NCBI RefSeq assembly: GCF_033958435.1 | Contig: NC_134137.1 | Span: 62,822,001 to 62,886,000, forward strand | Direction: 5' to 3' | DNA from: Carettochelys insculpta | Taxonomy: Eukaryota; Chordata; Testudines; Carettochelyidae | DNA: 64,000 nucleotides | Shown here: in pieces, positions 43,471 to 53,869 of the stretch | Layout: each line of letters opens with the position of its first letter | Numbering within the stretch: the first letter of the stretch is position 1 | The notes under the pieces: model-generated | The model's input: the letters and a program-made list of their open reading frames with translations, nothing else | What the model was told of the DNA's origin: nothing | The model's database searches: none | Translations under genes and position numbers: made by a program

Positions 43471-46251
43471 CTATGTGAAGAAAAATTTCCTTTTACTAGT
43501 TTTGAACCTACTACCCATCAATTTCATTTGGTGTCCCCTAGTTCTTGTATTATGGGAAAAGGTAAATAATTTTTCTATATTCACTTTCTCCACACCATTC
43601 ATGATTTTATATACCTCTATCATATCACCTCTCAATCGCCTCTTTTCCAAACTGAAAAGTCCCAGTCTCTCTAGCCTCTCCCCATATGGGACCCGTTCCA
43701 AGCCCCTAATCATCTTAGTCGCCCTTTTCTGAACCTTTTCTAATGCCAATATATCTTTTTTGAGGTGAGGAGACCACATCTGCATGCAGTACTCAAGATG
43801 TGGGCGTACCATAGTTTTATATAGGGGAAGTATGATATCTTTTGTCTTATTATCGATCCCTTTTTTAATAATTCCTAACATCCTATTTGCCTTACTAACT
43901 GCCGCTGCACACTGCGTGGATGTCTTCAGAGAACTATCCACTATAACTCCAAGATCCCTTTCCTGATCTGTCGTAGCTAAATTTGACCCCATCATGTAGT
44001 ACGTGTAATTTGGGTTATTTTTTCCAACATGCATTACCTTACACTTACCCACATTAAATTTCATTTGCCATTTTGCTGCCCAATCACTCAGTTTGCTGAG
44101 ATCTTTTTGTAGTTCTTCACAATCCCTTTTGGTTTTGACTGTCCTGAACAACTTGGTGTCATCTGCAAACTTTGCCACCTCACTGCTTACCTCATTTTCT
44201 AGATCATTGATGAACAAGTTGAACAGGATCGGTCCCAGGACTGACCCCTGGGGAACACCACTAGTTACCCTCCTCCATTGTGAAAATTTACCATTTATTC
44301 CCACCCTTTGTTTTCTGTCTTTTAACCAATTCCCGATCCATGAAAGGATCTTTCCTCCTATCCCATGACCGCCTAATTTACATAAAAGCCTTTGGTGTGG
44401 GACCGTGTCAAAGGCTTTCTGGAAATCTAGGTATATTATGTCCACTAGGTGCCCCTTGTCCGCCTGTTTATTAACCTCTTCAAAGAATTCTAACAGATTA
44501 GTTAGACACAACTTCCCTGTGCAGAAACCATGCTGACTTTTGCCCAACAATTCGTGCTCTTCTACGTGCCTTGCAATTTTATTCTTTACTAGTGTTTCTA
44601 CTAATTTGCCTGGTACTGATGTTAAACTTATCGGTCTATAATTGCCAGGGTCTCCTCTAGAGCCTTTTTTAAATATTGGCGTTATATTGGCCGTCTTCCA
44701 GTCATTTGGTACCAAAGTGGATTTAAAGGATAGGTTACAAACCACTGTTAATAACTCCGCAATTTCACATTTGAGTTCTTTCAGAACCCTTGGGTGAATA
44801 CCGTCTGGTCCTGGAGACTTGTTACTATTCAGCTTATCAATTAACTCCAGAACCTCCTCTAATGTCACTTCAATCTGAGTGAGTTCCTCAGATTTGTCAC
44901 CTAAAAAGGCTGGCTCAGATTTAGGAACCTCTGTAACATCCTCAGCCGTGAAGACTGAAGCAAAGAAATCATTTAATCGCTCCGCAATGGCACTGTCTTC
45001 CTTGATCGCTCCTTTTATATCTTTATCGTCCAAGGGCCCCACTGCTTTTTTAGCGTGCTTCCTGCTTCTAATGTATTTAAAAAACATTTTACTATCATTT
45101 TTTGAATTTTTGGCTAGCTGTTCCTCAAAATCTTTTTTGGCTTTTCTTACTACATTATGACACTTAATTTGGGAGTGTTTATGTTCCTTTCTATTTTCCT
45201 CAATAGGATTTGACTTCCACTTTTTAAAAGCTGCCCTTTTCTCTCTCACTGCCTTTTTAACATGGCTGTTTAGCCATGGTGGTTCTTTGTTAGGTCTCTT
45301 ACTGTGTTTTTTTATTTGGGGTATACATTTAAGTTGGGCCTCTAGTATGGTGTCTTTAAACAGTTTCCATGCAGCTTCCAGGGATTTTAGTTTAATTACT
45401 CTACCTTTTAGTTTCTGTTTAACTAGCTTCCTCATTTTAGTGTAATTCCCCTTTTTGAAATTAAATGCCAGAGTGTTTGACCGCTGCGGTGTTCTTCCCA
45501 ACACAGGAATATTAAAAGTTATTATATTGTGGTCACTATTTCCAAGCGGTCCAGTAACAGTTACCTCTTGGACCAGATCCTGCGTTCCAGTCAAGACTAG
45601 ATCGAGAATTGACTCTCCCCTTGTGGGTTCCTGTACTAGCTGCTCCAAGAAGCAGTCATTTAAGGCATCAAGAAATTTAATCTCTGAATCCCGTCCTGAG
45701 GTGACATGCACCCAATCAATATGGGGATAATTGAAATCTCCTATTATTACTGTGTTTTTTATTTTGATAGCCTCTCTAATCTCCCTTAACATTTCAGCAT
45801 CACTATCACTGTCCTGGTTAGGTGGTCGGTAATATATTCCTAATGCCATATTCATATTAGAGGAATGAATTGTTATCCATAATGATTCTATGGGACATTT
45901 TGATTCCTTTAGGATTTTTACTTCATTTGATTCTATATTATCCTTCACATATAGTACCACTCCGCCACCAGCACGACCTGTTCTGTCTTTCTAATATAAT
46001 TTATATCCCGGTATGATAGTGTCCCACTGATTGTCCTCATTCCACCATGTTTCTGAGATGCCTATTATGTCAACTTCCTCCTTTGATATGAGGTACTCCA
46101 GTTCACCCATCTTATTAGACAGACTCCTAGCATTAGTGTAAAAGCACGTTAAAAAACTACCACTATTTACATGTCCGCCTTTCGCAGACGCATTGGATTT
46201 TTTTATATGCGATTGTTTCACATCTGATCTTGCCCATATATTATTTCCCAC
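43471..46251 (-). pseudogene. CR1 ORF2: endonuclease and reverse transcriptase
   Basis: The frame reads from 46,251 ('GSFLTCFYTNARSLSNKMGELEYLI', start of the APE-type endonuclease; 'GISETWW') to an in-frame amber stop at 45,993-45,991. It continues in the same frame to 43,471. After the stop come 'IIGDFNYPHIDW' and 'GNSDHNII' (endonuclease catalytic Asp and His), then RT motifs: 'NYRPISLTSVPGK', 'YLDFQKAFDTV', 'SGVPQGSVLGP' and 'KFADDTKLF' with the catalytic Asp pair intact. It cuts target DNA and copies the LINE RNA at the nick. The true start is probably near 46,360, just after ORF1. Confidence 0.92.
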
Positions 46252-46361
46252 GTTCCCTATCTGACTAGCTTCTAGGGAATCCCTATCTATGGAGCCTCGT
46301 GTAAGAGAAGTCTCCGTCCGATCCAGGTGCTCCCCCGCACCAATCGGCTTTCCCCCACCTC

Positions 46362-47285
46362 TTAGTTTAAAAACTGCTCTACGACCTTTTTAATGTTTAA
46401 TGCCAGCAGTCTGGATCCACCTTGATTTAGGTGGAGCCCATCATTCCTGTATAGGCTCCCCCTACCCCAAAAGTGTCCCCAGTTCCTAATAAATCTAAAC
46501 CCCTCTTCCCTACACCATCGTCTCATCCACGCATTGAGACTGTGAAGTTCTGCCTGTCTATCTGGCCCTGTGCGTGGAACTGGAAGCATTTCAGAGAATG
46601 CCACCATAGATGTTCTGGATTTCAGTCTCTTTCCTAGTAACCTAAATTTGGCCTCCAGAACATCTCTTCTACCCTTCCCTATGTCATTGGTACCAACATG
46701 TACCACGACGACCGGCTCCTCCCCAGCACTGCCCATAAGTCTGTCTAGATGCCTCGAGAGATCCGCAACCTTCGCACCAGGCAGGCAAGTCACCATACGG
46801 TTCTCCTGGTCATCACAAACCCAACTATCTATATTTCTAATGATCGAATCCCCCACTACTAAGACCTGCTTCTTCCTAACAGCTGGTGCTCCCTCCCCCG
46901 GAGAAGTATCCTCGGCACGAGAGGATACAATAGCACCCTCTGGAAGGAGGGTCCCAACTATGGGATGGTTTCCCTCTGCTCCCATTGACTGCTCTCCTTC
47001 CCTGAGCCTTTCATCCTCCATAACAGCATCAGGACTGTCAGATTGGAGGTGGGACAGCCCTACTATGTCCCGGAAAGTCTCATCAACAAACACCTCTGCC
47101 TTCCTTAGCTCCTCCAGTTCAGCCACCCTGGCCTCCAAAGCATGCACTCGGTCTCTGAGGGCCAGGAGCTCCTTGCATCGCGCGCACACATACGCCACCC
47201 ACCCACAGGGTAGGTAGTCATACATGCTGCACTCGACACAATAAACAGGATAGCCCCCACTCTGCTGCTGGGCTTCTGCCTCCAT
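46362..47285 (-). CDS. CR1 ORF1 protein with SGNH esterase domain
   Basis: 307 residues, intact, starting at an ATG at 47,285. A Cys-rich zinc-binding-like segment (CVECSMYDYLPC, VCARC; residues about 15-40) is followed by a leucine/alanine-rich coiled coil (about 40-65). From about residue 140 there is an SGNH/GDSL esterase: 'VLVVGDSIIRNID' (nucleophile Ser block), 'VVVHVGTNDIG' (Gly/Asn blocks), and 'DGLHLNQGG' (Asp-x-x-His). Such esterase ORF1s are known in CR1 elements and probably act in RNA-particle or membrane interaction. Confidence 0.9.
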   Translation of the reverse strand: MEAEAQQQSGGYPVYCVECSMYDYLPCGWVAYVCARCKELLALRDRVHALEARVAELEELRKAEVFVDETFRDIVGLSHLQSDSPDAVMEDERLREGEQSMGAEGNHPIVGTLLPEGAIVSSRAEDTSPGEGAPAVRKKQVLVVGDSIIRNIDSWVCDDQENRMVTCLPGAKVADLSRHLDRLMGSAGEEPVVVVHVGTNDIGKGRRDVLEAKFRLLGKRLKSRTSMVAFSEMLPVPRTGPDRQAELHSLNAWMRRWCREEGFRFIRNWGHFWGRGSLYRNDGLHLNQGGSRLLALNIKKVVEQFLN

Positions 47286-47419
47286 TTCCTACTCTAATTA
47301 TATATGAGGGTTAATTAAATGTTTCAGATAGAGGTTTTTAAAGGATTTAAAGGTTTTTAAGGATTTAAAGTTTAAGGGCAATAGAAGTCACTGGCTCCCT
47401 CCAAGCTCCCCCTCTAACT

Positions 47420-47855
47420 CCCCTCTCAAAACTCCCTCCTGTTAGCACGCACCCTGTTCGCGAGCACCCGGTCGCAAAGCTCCCTGGTCGCTTACTAGCG
47501 GGGTTTAAGTGCTCGGCCTCCCTGATAGCTCCTCCCTCTGCCTGCAGCTCAGCCAATCAGCACCCAGTGTTTCGATTCAAACCTAATCAAGACTCACAGC
47601 TTCCAACTGCCTGCCTGAGCACACGGCCTTTCAAACAAACACTCAGCTCAGCACTCCAAACTCCAAACAAACAAACACACACAAGCCCAAACCCCCAAAT
47701 ATAAGCAGCCACTTACCCCAAGGTGCTTTAGTTTGCTCCTTCCTTCTCCTCCTCCAGGAGAGCCTCTCAAAACTCCCTCCTGTTAGCACGCACCCTGTTC
47801 GCGAGCACCCGGTCGCAAAGCTCCAAAAGAGCACCCGGTCGCAAAGCTTCTAAAA
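47420..47855 (-). repeat. CR1 5' UTR tandem promoter-like units
   Basis: A block of about 61 bp ('cctctcaaaactccctcctg' through 'gcacccggtcgcaaagctcc') occurs at 47,422 and again at 47,763, 341 bp apart. A third short piece 'gagcacccggtcgcaaagct' is at 47,829-47,848. They lie in the 5' UTR of the CR1 and look like repeated monomers. Promoter function is inferred from their position only. Confidence 0.75.
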
Positions 47856-47859
47856 GTTA

Positions 47860-48283
47860 AAAAGATGAAAAAGGAAAGAAAACACTTTACGGTGGGTTGA
47901 AAGAAACATTGTGTTGAAGGCGAGATTTTTTTTCTTGCTTTTTCAGTTTGCTGAAAAATGGTCATTTCAGATTGACTGCTTCCCCCTAATTTTTCTGTTC
48001 ACTCATCAAAATGATACATTAGTAATCATAATGTGCTAGTTCTGAAACTAAACCAGAGGAAGTCTGTGGAAGGCTGTGGCCAGAGATGGGAAAGAGAAAT
48101 AAAGGGAAAAGTAATAAGAAAATTCTTGTTTTCTTATTCTAATAAAACAGAAAGCAACTGTCTGATTTTTGCCATTTACATGACAAGAGAATCTAAGTTC
48201 TTCACCACATCTTTGGGGGTAAAGGGTGGTGGTCAGCATTTGGCCACCAATATATTCTTTAATATGTAAGTGTCTATTTTAAA
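47860..48283. other. No gene seen
   Basis: AT-rich sequence between the CR1 5' end and the next MITE. Confidence 0.5.
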
Positions 48284-48285
48284 TA

Positions 48286-48607
48286 CAGGTTGAACTTCTC
48301 TCATCCAGCATCCTTGAGATCTGACTGGTATTGGACAAGAGAATTTGGTGGATAAATGGAAGTCAATATTTTCTTGCATATTACCAACGCTTCCACTGCT
48401 TACTGAGCCCTTAGAAGATGTTTATGTGTAAATTACAGCTCAATAACAGCACAGAACACTGACAGCCAGGACTGGTAGCTATAAACAAACTTTATGGGAC
48501 ACGGGAAACTTGGCCACACCCATAACTGGTTGTCCAACTAACTAAAATCATGCTGGATTATGGAGTTTGCCAGACAAGAGAGTTCCAGATGAGAGAGGTT
48601 CAACCTG
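48286..48607. mobile_element. 322-bp TA-flanked MITE (pogo/mariner type)
   Basis: Left end 'caggttgaacttctctcatcca' and reversed right end 'caggttgaacctctctcatct' form the terminal inverted repeat. TA is duplicated at 48,284-48,285 and 48,608-48,609. No transposase. Confidence 0.85.
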
Positions 48608-49015
48608 TATATAGAAGGCCTTTTTTATAATACAGCAGAAGAGAATTTACATTGTGGCTACGTCTACACGTGCAGCCAACATCGAAATAGCTTATTTTGA
48701 TGTTGCGACATCGAAATAGGCTATTTCGATGAATAACGTCTACACGTCCTCCAGGGCCGGCAACGTCGATGTTCAACTTCGACGTTGCTCAGCCCAACAT
48801 CGAAGTAGGCGCAGCGAGGGAACGTCTACACGCCCAAGTAGCACACATCGAAATAGGGATGCCAGGCACAGCTGCAGACAGGGTCAACGGGCGGACTAGC
48901 GCTTCCAGGGCAACAGCTAGCCGCTCCCTTAAAGGGCCCCTCCCACATACACTCAGCCTGCACAGCACGCGGTCTGAGGAGCCATATAGGCACACAGACC
49001 CCGGGCGCCGCAGTC

Positions 49016-50599
49016 ATGGACCCCCAACAGCAGCAGCAGCTAGAGGTCCACCCAGCCCTCCCGGCAGGAGCAGGGCTTGCCCTGGCTCATGCCATGTGGG
49101 AGGCAGCTGAGCACCTTCTTGCCCCAGGGGAGGAGATGCCCCCAGGGCAGCAGGGCTCAGCCCCTACCCCTGAAGCACCCTGCTCCACCCCCTGCCTCAC
49201 ACGCCGGCGGCTGTGGAGCTACCCCACCAGCACCGACTGGTGGGAGCGGCTGGTGCCTGGGGAGTGGGACGACGACCACTGGCTCCGGAACTTCAGGATG
49301 ACCCGCCAGACATTCCTGGAGCTGTGCCAGTGGCTCACCCCCGCACTCAGGCACCGGGACACTGCCATGCGGCGTGCCCTCACAGTGCAGAAACGGGTCG
49401 GCATTGCTGTCTGGAAGCTGGCCACTCCGGACAGCTACCGATCCATGGGGCAGCAGTTTGGTGTCGGAAAGGCCACCGTTGGGGCTGTCTTCATGGAGGT
49501 AAGAGAACCCACAGGGGGAGGCCAGGGCAGGGCAGGGGGGCCAGGGCAGGCCAGGGGGGGCAGGGCAGGCCAGGGCAGGGCAGGGCAGGGCAGGGCAGGG
49601 CAAAGCAGAGGGGCCAGGGCAGGGCAGGGCAGGGCAGGGCAGGGCAGGGGGGCCAGGGCAGGGCATGGGGGGGCAGGGCAGGGCAGGGCAGGGCAGGGCA
49701 AAGCAGGGGGGCCAGGGCAGGGCAGGGCAGGGCAGGGGGGCCAGGGCAGGGCAGGGGGGGCAGGGCAGGCTAGGGCAGGGCACGGCCACGCACACCCTGC
49801 TCACCCCTCATTGGGGCTGTCCCATGTGCTTTCTCTGCAGGTCGTGCGTGCCATCAACACCATGCTCCTGCACAGGCTCGTGAGGCTGGGGGACCCACAT
49901 GCCACTGTCGCCGCCTTTGCCACCCTGGGCTTCCCCAACTGCTTCGGGGCTCTGGATGGGACTCACATCCCCATCCATGCCCTGCACCACAGTGGAGGCC
50001 GATACCTCAATCGGAAGGGCTACCATTCAGTCGTCCTGCAGGCCTTGGTGGACAGCCGGGGACGGTTCCAGGACATTTACGTGGGCTGGCCTGGCAGCAC
50101 CCACGACACCCGGGTTTTCCGGAACTCGGGCCTGTGCCGCCGGCTGGAGGCGGGGACCTACATCCCCCAGCGGGAGATCCCTCTGGGGGACACCACCATG
50201 CCCTTCTGCCTCATCGCAGATGCGGCCTACCCGCTCCGGCCGTGGCTCATGCGCCCCTACACAGGCCACCTCTCCGCCATCCAGGAGCGCTTCAACGAGC
50301 GCCTGAACCGTGCGCGCCAGGTGGTGGAGCGCTCATTTGGCCGCCTCAAGGGACGCTGGCGATGTCTCCTGACCCGCCTGGATGCCAGCCCGAACAACAT
50401 CCCCCAGATTGTGGGTTCCTGCTGCGCCCTGCACAACCTCGTGGAGAGCAAGGGGGAGAGCTTTCTTCAGGGCTGGGCCGCGGAGGCCGGCAGGGCACAC
50501 GTGCAGCCACCTGCTGCCCCCAGTCGGCAGGTGGACCCAGAGGGGACCCGGGTCCGGGAGGCCCTGCGGGCCCACTTCGACCAACAGGCCGCGGGGTGA
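49016..50599 (+). CDS. Harbinger transposase with repeat-filled intron
   Basis: Open from the ATG at 49,016 to 50,599. A splice donor (ggag|gtaaga) at 49,499 and acceptor (tctctgcag) ending 49,840 define a 342-bp intron, giving a 413-residue product. The N-terminal part has 'NFRMTRQTFLELCQWL' and 'VGKATVGAVFMEV' (helix-turn-helix-like). The DDE nuclease has Asp in 'FGALDGTHIPI', Asp in 'GSTHDTRVF' and Glu in 'VVERSFGRLKGRWRCL'. It would cut and join transposon ends together with a Myb-type partner; none is encoded in this element. All catalytic residues are kept, so it may be functional. Confidence 0.88.
   Translation: MDPQQQQQLEVHPALPAGAGLALAHAMWEAAEHLLAPGEEMPPGQQGSAPTPEAPCSTPCLTRRRLWSYPTSTDWWERLVPGEWDDDHWLRNFRMTRQTFLELCQWLTPALRHRDTAMRRALTVQKRVGIAVWKLATPDSYRSMGQQFGVGKATVGAVFMEVREPTGGGQGRAGGPGQARGGRAGQGRAGQGRAGQSRGARAGQGRAGQGRGARAGHGGAGQGRAGQGKAGGPGQGRAGQGGQGRAGGAGQARAGHGHAHPAHPSLGLSHVLSLQVVRAINTMLLHRLVRLGDPHATVAAFATLGFPNCFGALDGTHIPIHALHHSGGRYLNRKGYHSVVLQALVDSRGRFQDIYVGWPGSTHDTRVFRNSGLCRRLEAGTYIPQREIPLGDTTMPFCLIADAAYPLRPWLMRPYTGHLSAIQERFNERLNRARQVVERSFGRLKGRWRCLLTRLDASPNNIPQIVGSCCALHNLVESKGESFLQGWAAEAGRAHVQPPAAPSRQVDPEGTRVREALRAHFDQQAAG
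49499..49840 (+). repeat. Transposase intron made of GGGCA minisatellite
   Basis: Between donor and acceptor sites the sequence is almost wholly (ggcag)n/(gggca)n with variants 'ggggggccagggcagg' and 'caaagcag'. The length 342 is a multiple of three and the frame across it has no stop, so an unspliced reading gives a 527-residue protein with a Gly/Arg/Gln/Ala-rich insert. Confidence 0.88.
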
Positions 50600-50867
50600 A
50601 CTCTGCCCAGGCCCCCTACTGCCCGCCCCTTCCTCCCCCACACTCCTGGCCCAACGCCCACACCATGGAGCCCGCCCCCCCCCCACTTGTCCAGGAGAAA
50701 TGACAGCACGAACTTGTGGGTGAACGTAAACGTTTTTTTTGTCTTAACGAATTTTTTTTTTTTTGTACATAAATAAATATCTGACACAGAAACCAAAAAG
50801 GAGGGACAAACGTTCAACCAAATCAAGATGGGCAAAAATAAAACAATACAACCACAAATACAATACA
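50600..50867. other. Shared 3' region between the convergent transposases
   Basis: Contains 'aataaata' near 50,770 on the plus strand and AT-rich sequence that could carry polyadenylation signals for both strands. The junction of the two elements is probably here. Confidence 0.5.
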
Positions 50868-51579
50868 ACCTGGTCTGGAGCCTGGATCACAACATGTTTC
50901 CCGTCCAGGGCTCCAAAACAGTTGGGGAAGCCCAGGTCCGTGAACCCAGCAAGGGTGGCGTCCAGGTCCCCCAGGGTCATGACACTTCGCAGAAGCACTG
51001 TGTTGATGGCTTGGACGACCTCTAGGGGGAAGGAGGGGATGTCCATGACCACTGGACTGGGAGGCCCCCCCGCCACCCACCACCAGGGGTCCCCTGCCCT
51101 CTTCCTGGTTGCTCCCTCCCCAGGGTGGGTCCATGGTGGGGGCTGGCCATACCTCTGTCAGCACTGCTCCGACAGTGACCTTGCCTATGCCAAATTGGTG
51201 GCCGATGGATCTGTGGCTGTTGGGGGTGGCCAGCCACCTTGGTGTGATGGCCACCCTCTTCCACACTGGGAGCCCTGGCCACATACAGGTGTCCCAGTGC
51301 TGGAGGACTGGGACGAGCCAGTGGCAGAGGTCCTCAAATGTCTGCCGGGTCATCCTGAAATTCCTCAGCCACTGCTCATCGTCCCAGTCCTCCAGCACCA
51401 GCTGGTCCCACCATTCGGTGCAGGTGGCGTAGGCCCACTGGCTCCGGCTCAGCAGGGGGATGGAAGAGGGGCAGCACGAGGGTGGCAAGGGCCTCAAGGC
51501 TGGGTCCCAGGTGAGCGAGCCGCCCACACTGCTGGTGCTGCATGGCGAGCAGCATGGCCAGCAGGCTGACCAGGATCAT
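50868..51579 (-). pseudogene. Second Harbinger transposase, truncated
   Basis: On the minus strand the frame 51,527-50,823 gives 'TEWWDQLVLEDWDDEQWLRNFRMTRQTFEDLCHWLVP' and 'GIGKVTVGAVLTEV'. It then passes through an intron (about 51,152-51,020, GT...AG) into 50,744-51,076: 'VVQAINTVLLRSVMTLGDLDATLAGFTDLGFPNCFGALDGKHVVIQAP'. The catalytic domain ends there, after its first Asp; the second Asp and Glu are missing. The start (51,579) is in another frame, so a frameshift is present too. Confidence 0.85.
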
Positions 51580-51969
51580 GAAGGCATCGTCCTTGTTGGG
51601 GGCGGGGGGAGCTGGCCTGGTCTCCAGCTGTTCCTTTGTGTATGTGCTGCTTCTGTCTTCAGCCTGTCAGCCTTGAGCACGTGTGGGCTGTGGCTGCTGG
51701 GAGGGGCCCTTTAAGGGGTCGGCTGGCAGCGAGCCCGGAAGGGCTTGTCGGCCATGCGACCCCATGCCTTCATCATTTCCTGGCCCCTTTCTTCGAAGTA
51801 GGGACTAACTGTGTGTAGACGTTTCCTTCGAAGTAAGGGAAAGCCGACTTCGAAGTAAGGGAGGGAGCATTTTGTGTGTGGACGCTCTGCTTTGAAGTTG
51901 CTTACTTCGACGTTATACTTCGAAGTAAGCAACTTCGAAGTTAGTTTGTAGTGTAGACACAGCCTTTTT

Positions 51970-52550
51970 GTTTAAAAATTATATTCTTTTACATAATGCT
52001 TTACTCCTGTGAAGAATAGAGTATTGGGGAAATGTTCATACTGACAAATCCAGTGATTTGAATAGACCAAGGAGGTGTAAGGGCTAGGGAAAACCCTTTC
52101 TTCAGTTTTTGTCTTCACAGGCTGTACTCATGATAAGTATGGCAAACTGCAATCCAGAAAATTCCTGATATTTGCTCAGAAAGGCGCTTACTTTTCATGT
52201 GGTTAAATTCTTCTACTTAACTCCATTAACTGCTTGAAAATTTGTAAGAGGCCTAATTTTTCTTATGTAAAGACCAATGTTTAAAGGTATTTAGGTACCT
52301 CAGGATGCAGATGGATGTCTAGTGGATTTTCAGGAGTGAGAGTTAGGCATGTAGGTGCTTTTGAAAATCCCATTAGGCACTTATCTGTGCTTAAATAAAT
52401 TTAAAAGTCTGGCCCTGGACTCCTAAATATCGATTCAGTTGCCGACATATAGATAGGCAACTTTCACACACCAGCCAAAGTGAGACATAAAAACATTTCT
52501 GGGGACACCTAAAATGGTGCCATATGTAAATAAGAATCACAAAGCACAAT
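51970..52550. other. No gene seen
   Basis: AT-rich sequence between Harbinger elements. No supported coding region. Confidence 0.5.
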
Positions 52551-52554
52551 GTAG

Positions 52555-53860
52555 CTGGGTCTACATGTGAGCGTCCTTTCGAAAGGATGAAAATCAAAGT
52601 TCAGCGGTTGACATAGCGGCTGTCGAAAGAGAGCACCCAATGCCATTATTGGTTTAGCATTTCGATCTGCTCTTTCCAAGTGCTGTCGTGGGTTTTTGAA
52701 GGAGAGCGTCCACACGGCTCCAAGCCCTCATTCGAAAGAAGGGAGGCAGGAAACGCTGCAGACGGGGTCCCATGGCTGACAAGCCCTTCCAGTCCTGTGT
52801 GTGGGCGACTAGCCGTTGTGTCGCCCCCACCCTGTGCAGCAGGTGTGCGCCCCTCCATGTTCGTACCAGAGGGTCCCTCAATGACATCCGGGGATGTCCA
52901 GCTCCCGGTCGCCTGGCTGGAGGAGTGGGAGGGGATGACGATGGTAAGGTCCTCCTCCTTGCTCGACCACTCAGTGGTCCTCTCACCCTCCTGGGTCCCC
53001 GGTCCGGGCTGCTCCTCCTCCTCCGGCTGCAGCTTCTCGACGGATGTGTCCAGGAATGCTGGGGGTGGGGCGCTGTTCCCAGGCCCCAGGATGCCCCGGA
53101 GCTCCCGGAAGAAGGGGCATGTGTCTGGAGCTGCGCCGGAGTGGCTGGCCTGGTCCCTGGCCCAGGCATAGCCCTGCCGCAGCTTCTTTATCTTGGAGTG
53201 CACCTGCTCCACAGTACGCTCTGGGGGGCCCCTGGTCTGCAGGCCCTGTGCCAGGCGGCTGAAGGCAGCGGCATTGCACTGCTTGACCCCCATCTCGTGC
53301 AGGACCTCCTCCTCCTTCCACAGGCAGAGGAGGTCCCTCATCTCCTGCTCTGTCCAGGAGGGGGCCCCTTTTTTTTCTCCTCCAGGAGCCCTGGGGCTTG
53401 GAGGGGGGCCCTGGGGTTCACAGGGGGCTGGCTGCTGGCCATGCTGAGGCACTGGAGCGTGAGGCTGGAGCACATGCAGAGGCTGCTCCTAGCATACTCT
53501 CACCTTCCTGCCACAGGTTTCCCGTGTGCGTGCGGCTTTAAGGCAGATGGGGCAAGGGACCATAGAGCCTCGCTGCTGACGGCTAGAATGGCCCTGCACT
53601 CCCTCTGACTGGCGCCATGGCAGACCCATATTTCAAAAAAGCGGATTGTGGAGCATCTACACATGTACTCTTTCGATTTAGTATTTCGAAAGGGGCCGAT
53701 CTGCCTGATCTGGGATAAGGGTTCGGATTTTGACATCTGCGCCCCATTCTTTCGATTTCCTTTTGAAAGATGGTGTTATGTGTGTGGACGCTCCTCCCGC
53801 TCTTTCGAAAAAGGGCTGCTTATTTTGATGTTTTGTGCAGCTTGTGTGACTATTACTCTT
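52555..53860. mobile_element. Harbinger-type element carrying only a Myb-like gene
   Basis: Left end 'gggtctacatgtgagcgtcctttcgaaagg' and right-side motifs 'gtgtggacgctcctcccgctctttcgaaa' belong to the 'ctttcgaaag' MITE family that also occurs at 57,043-57,508. A final right terminal repeat is not visible, so it may be truncated. No transposase is present. Confidence 0.65.
52646..53473 (-). pseudogene. Myb/SANT-like DNA-binding protein of Harbinger
   Basis: The frame contains 'APSWTEQEMRDLLCLWKEEEV', 'FSRLAQGLQTRGPPERTVEQVHSKIKKLRQGYAWARDQ', a trihelix Myb/SANT-like domain as in the second protein of Harbinger transposons, which brings the transposase to the ends. An acidic tail follows. The frame begins at a GTG; the nearest upstream-style ATG (near 53,440, 'MASSQPPVNPRAP') is in another frame, shifted at an A/T homopolymer near 53,370. 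This suggests one frameshift. Confidence 0.78.
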
Positions 53861-53869
53861 GCTTAAATA

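Larger units (their letters stand above)
43155..47855 (-). mobile_element. Near-full-length CR1 LINE
   Basis: A 4.7-kb minus-strand element with 5' UTR repeats (47,420-47,855), ORF1 (47,285-46,362), ORF2 (about 46,360-43,471) and a 3' UTR ending in an 8-bp microsatellite-like tail (ataagaac repeats at 43,157-43,180, read as gttcttat on the element strand). A single in-frame stop in ORF2 is the only clear break I see. Apart from that it looks recently active. Confidence 0.9.
48656..51964. mobile_element. Chimeric Harbinger region with two converging transposases
   Basis: The left end 'ggctacgtctacacgtgcag' belongs to the 'catcgaaatagc' family. The right end, reversed, is 'ggctgtgtctacactacaaa' of the 'acttcgaagtaag' family. 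The ends thus come from two families and no matching 3-bp duplication is evident. Between them the plus-strand transposase (49,016-50,599) faces a broken minus-strand one (51,579-50,868). Confidence 0.75.

Noticed and set aside
46570..47217. 215-codon plus-strand frame opposite CR1 ORF1
   Set aside because: Antisense shadow of the ORF1 esterase frame; Ser/Pro-rich composition is as expected of a complement.
50763..51569. 268-codon plus-strand frame opposite the second transposase
   Set aside because: Antisense shadow; the transposase motifs are on the minus strand.
52680..53608. Long plus-strand frames (163 and 278 codons) opposite the Myb gene
   Set aside because: Shadows of the minus-strand Myb/SANT frame, which has the recognisable domain.
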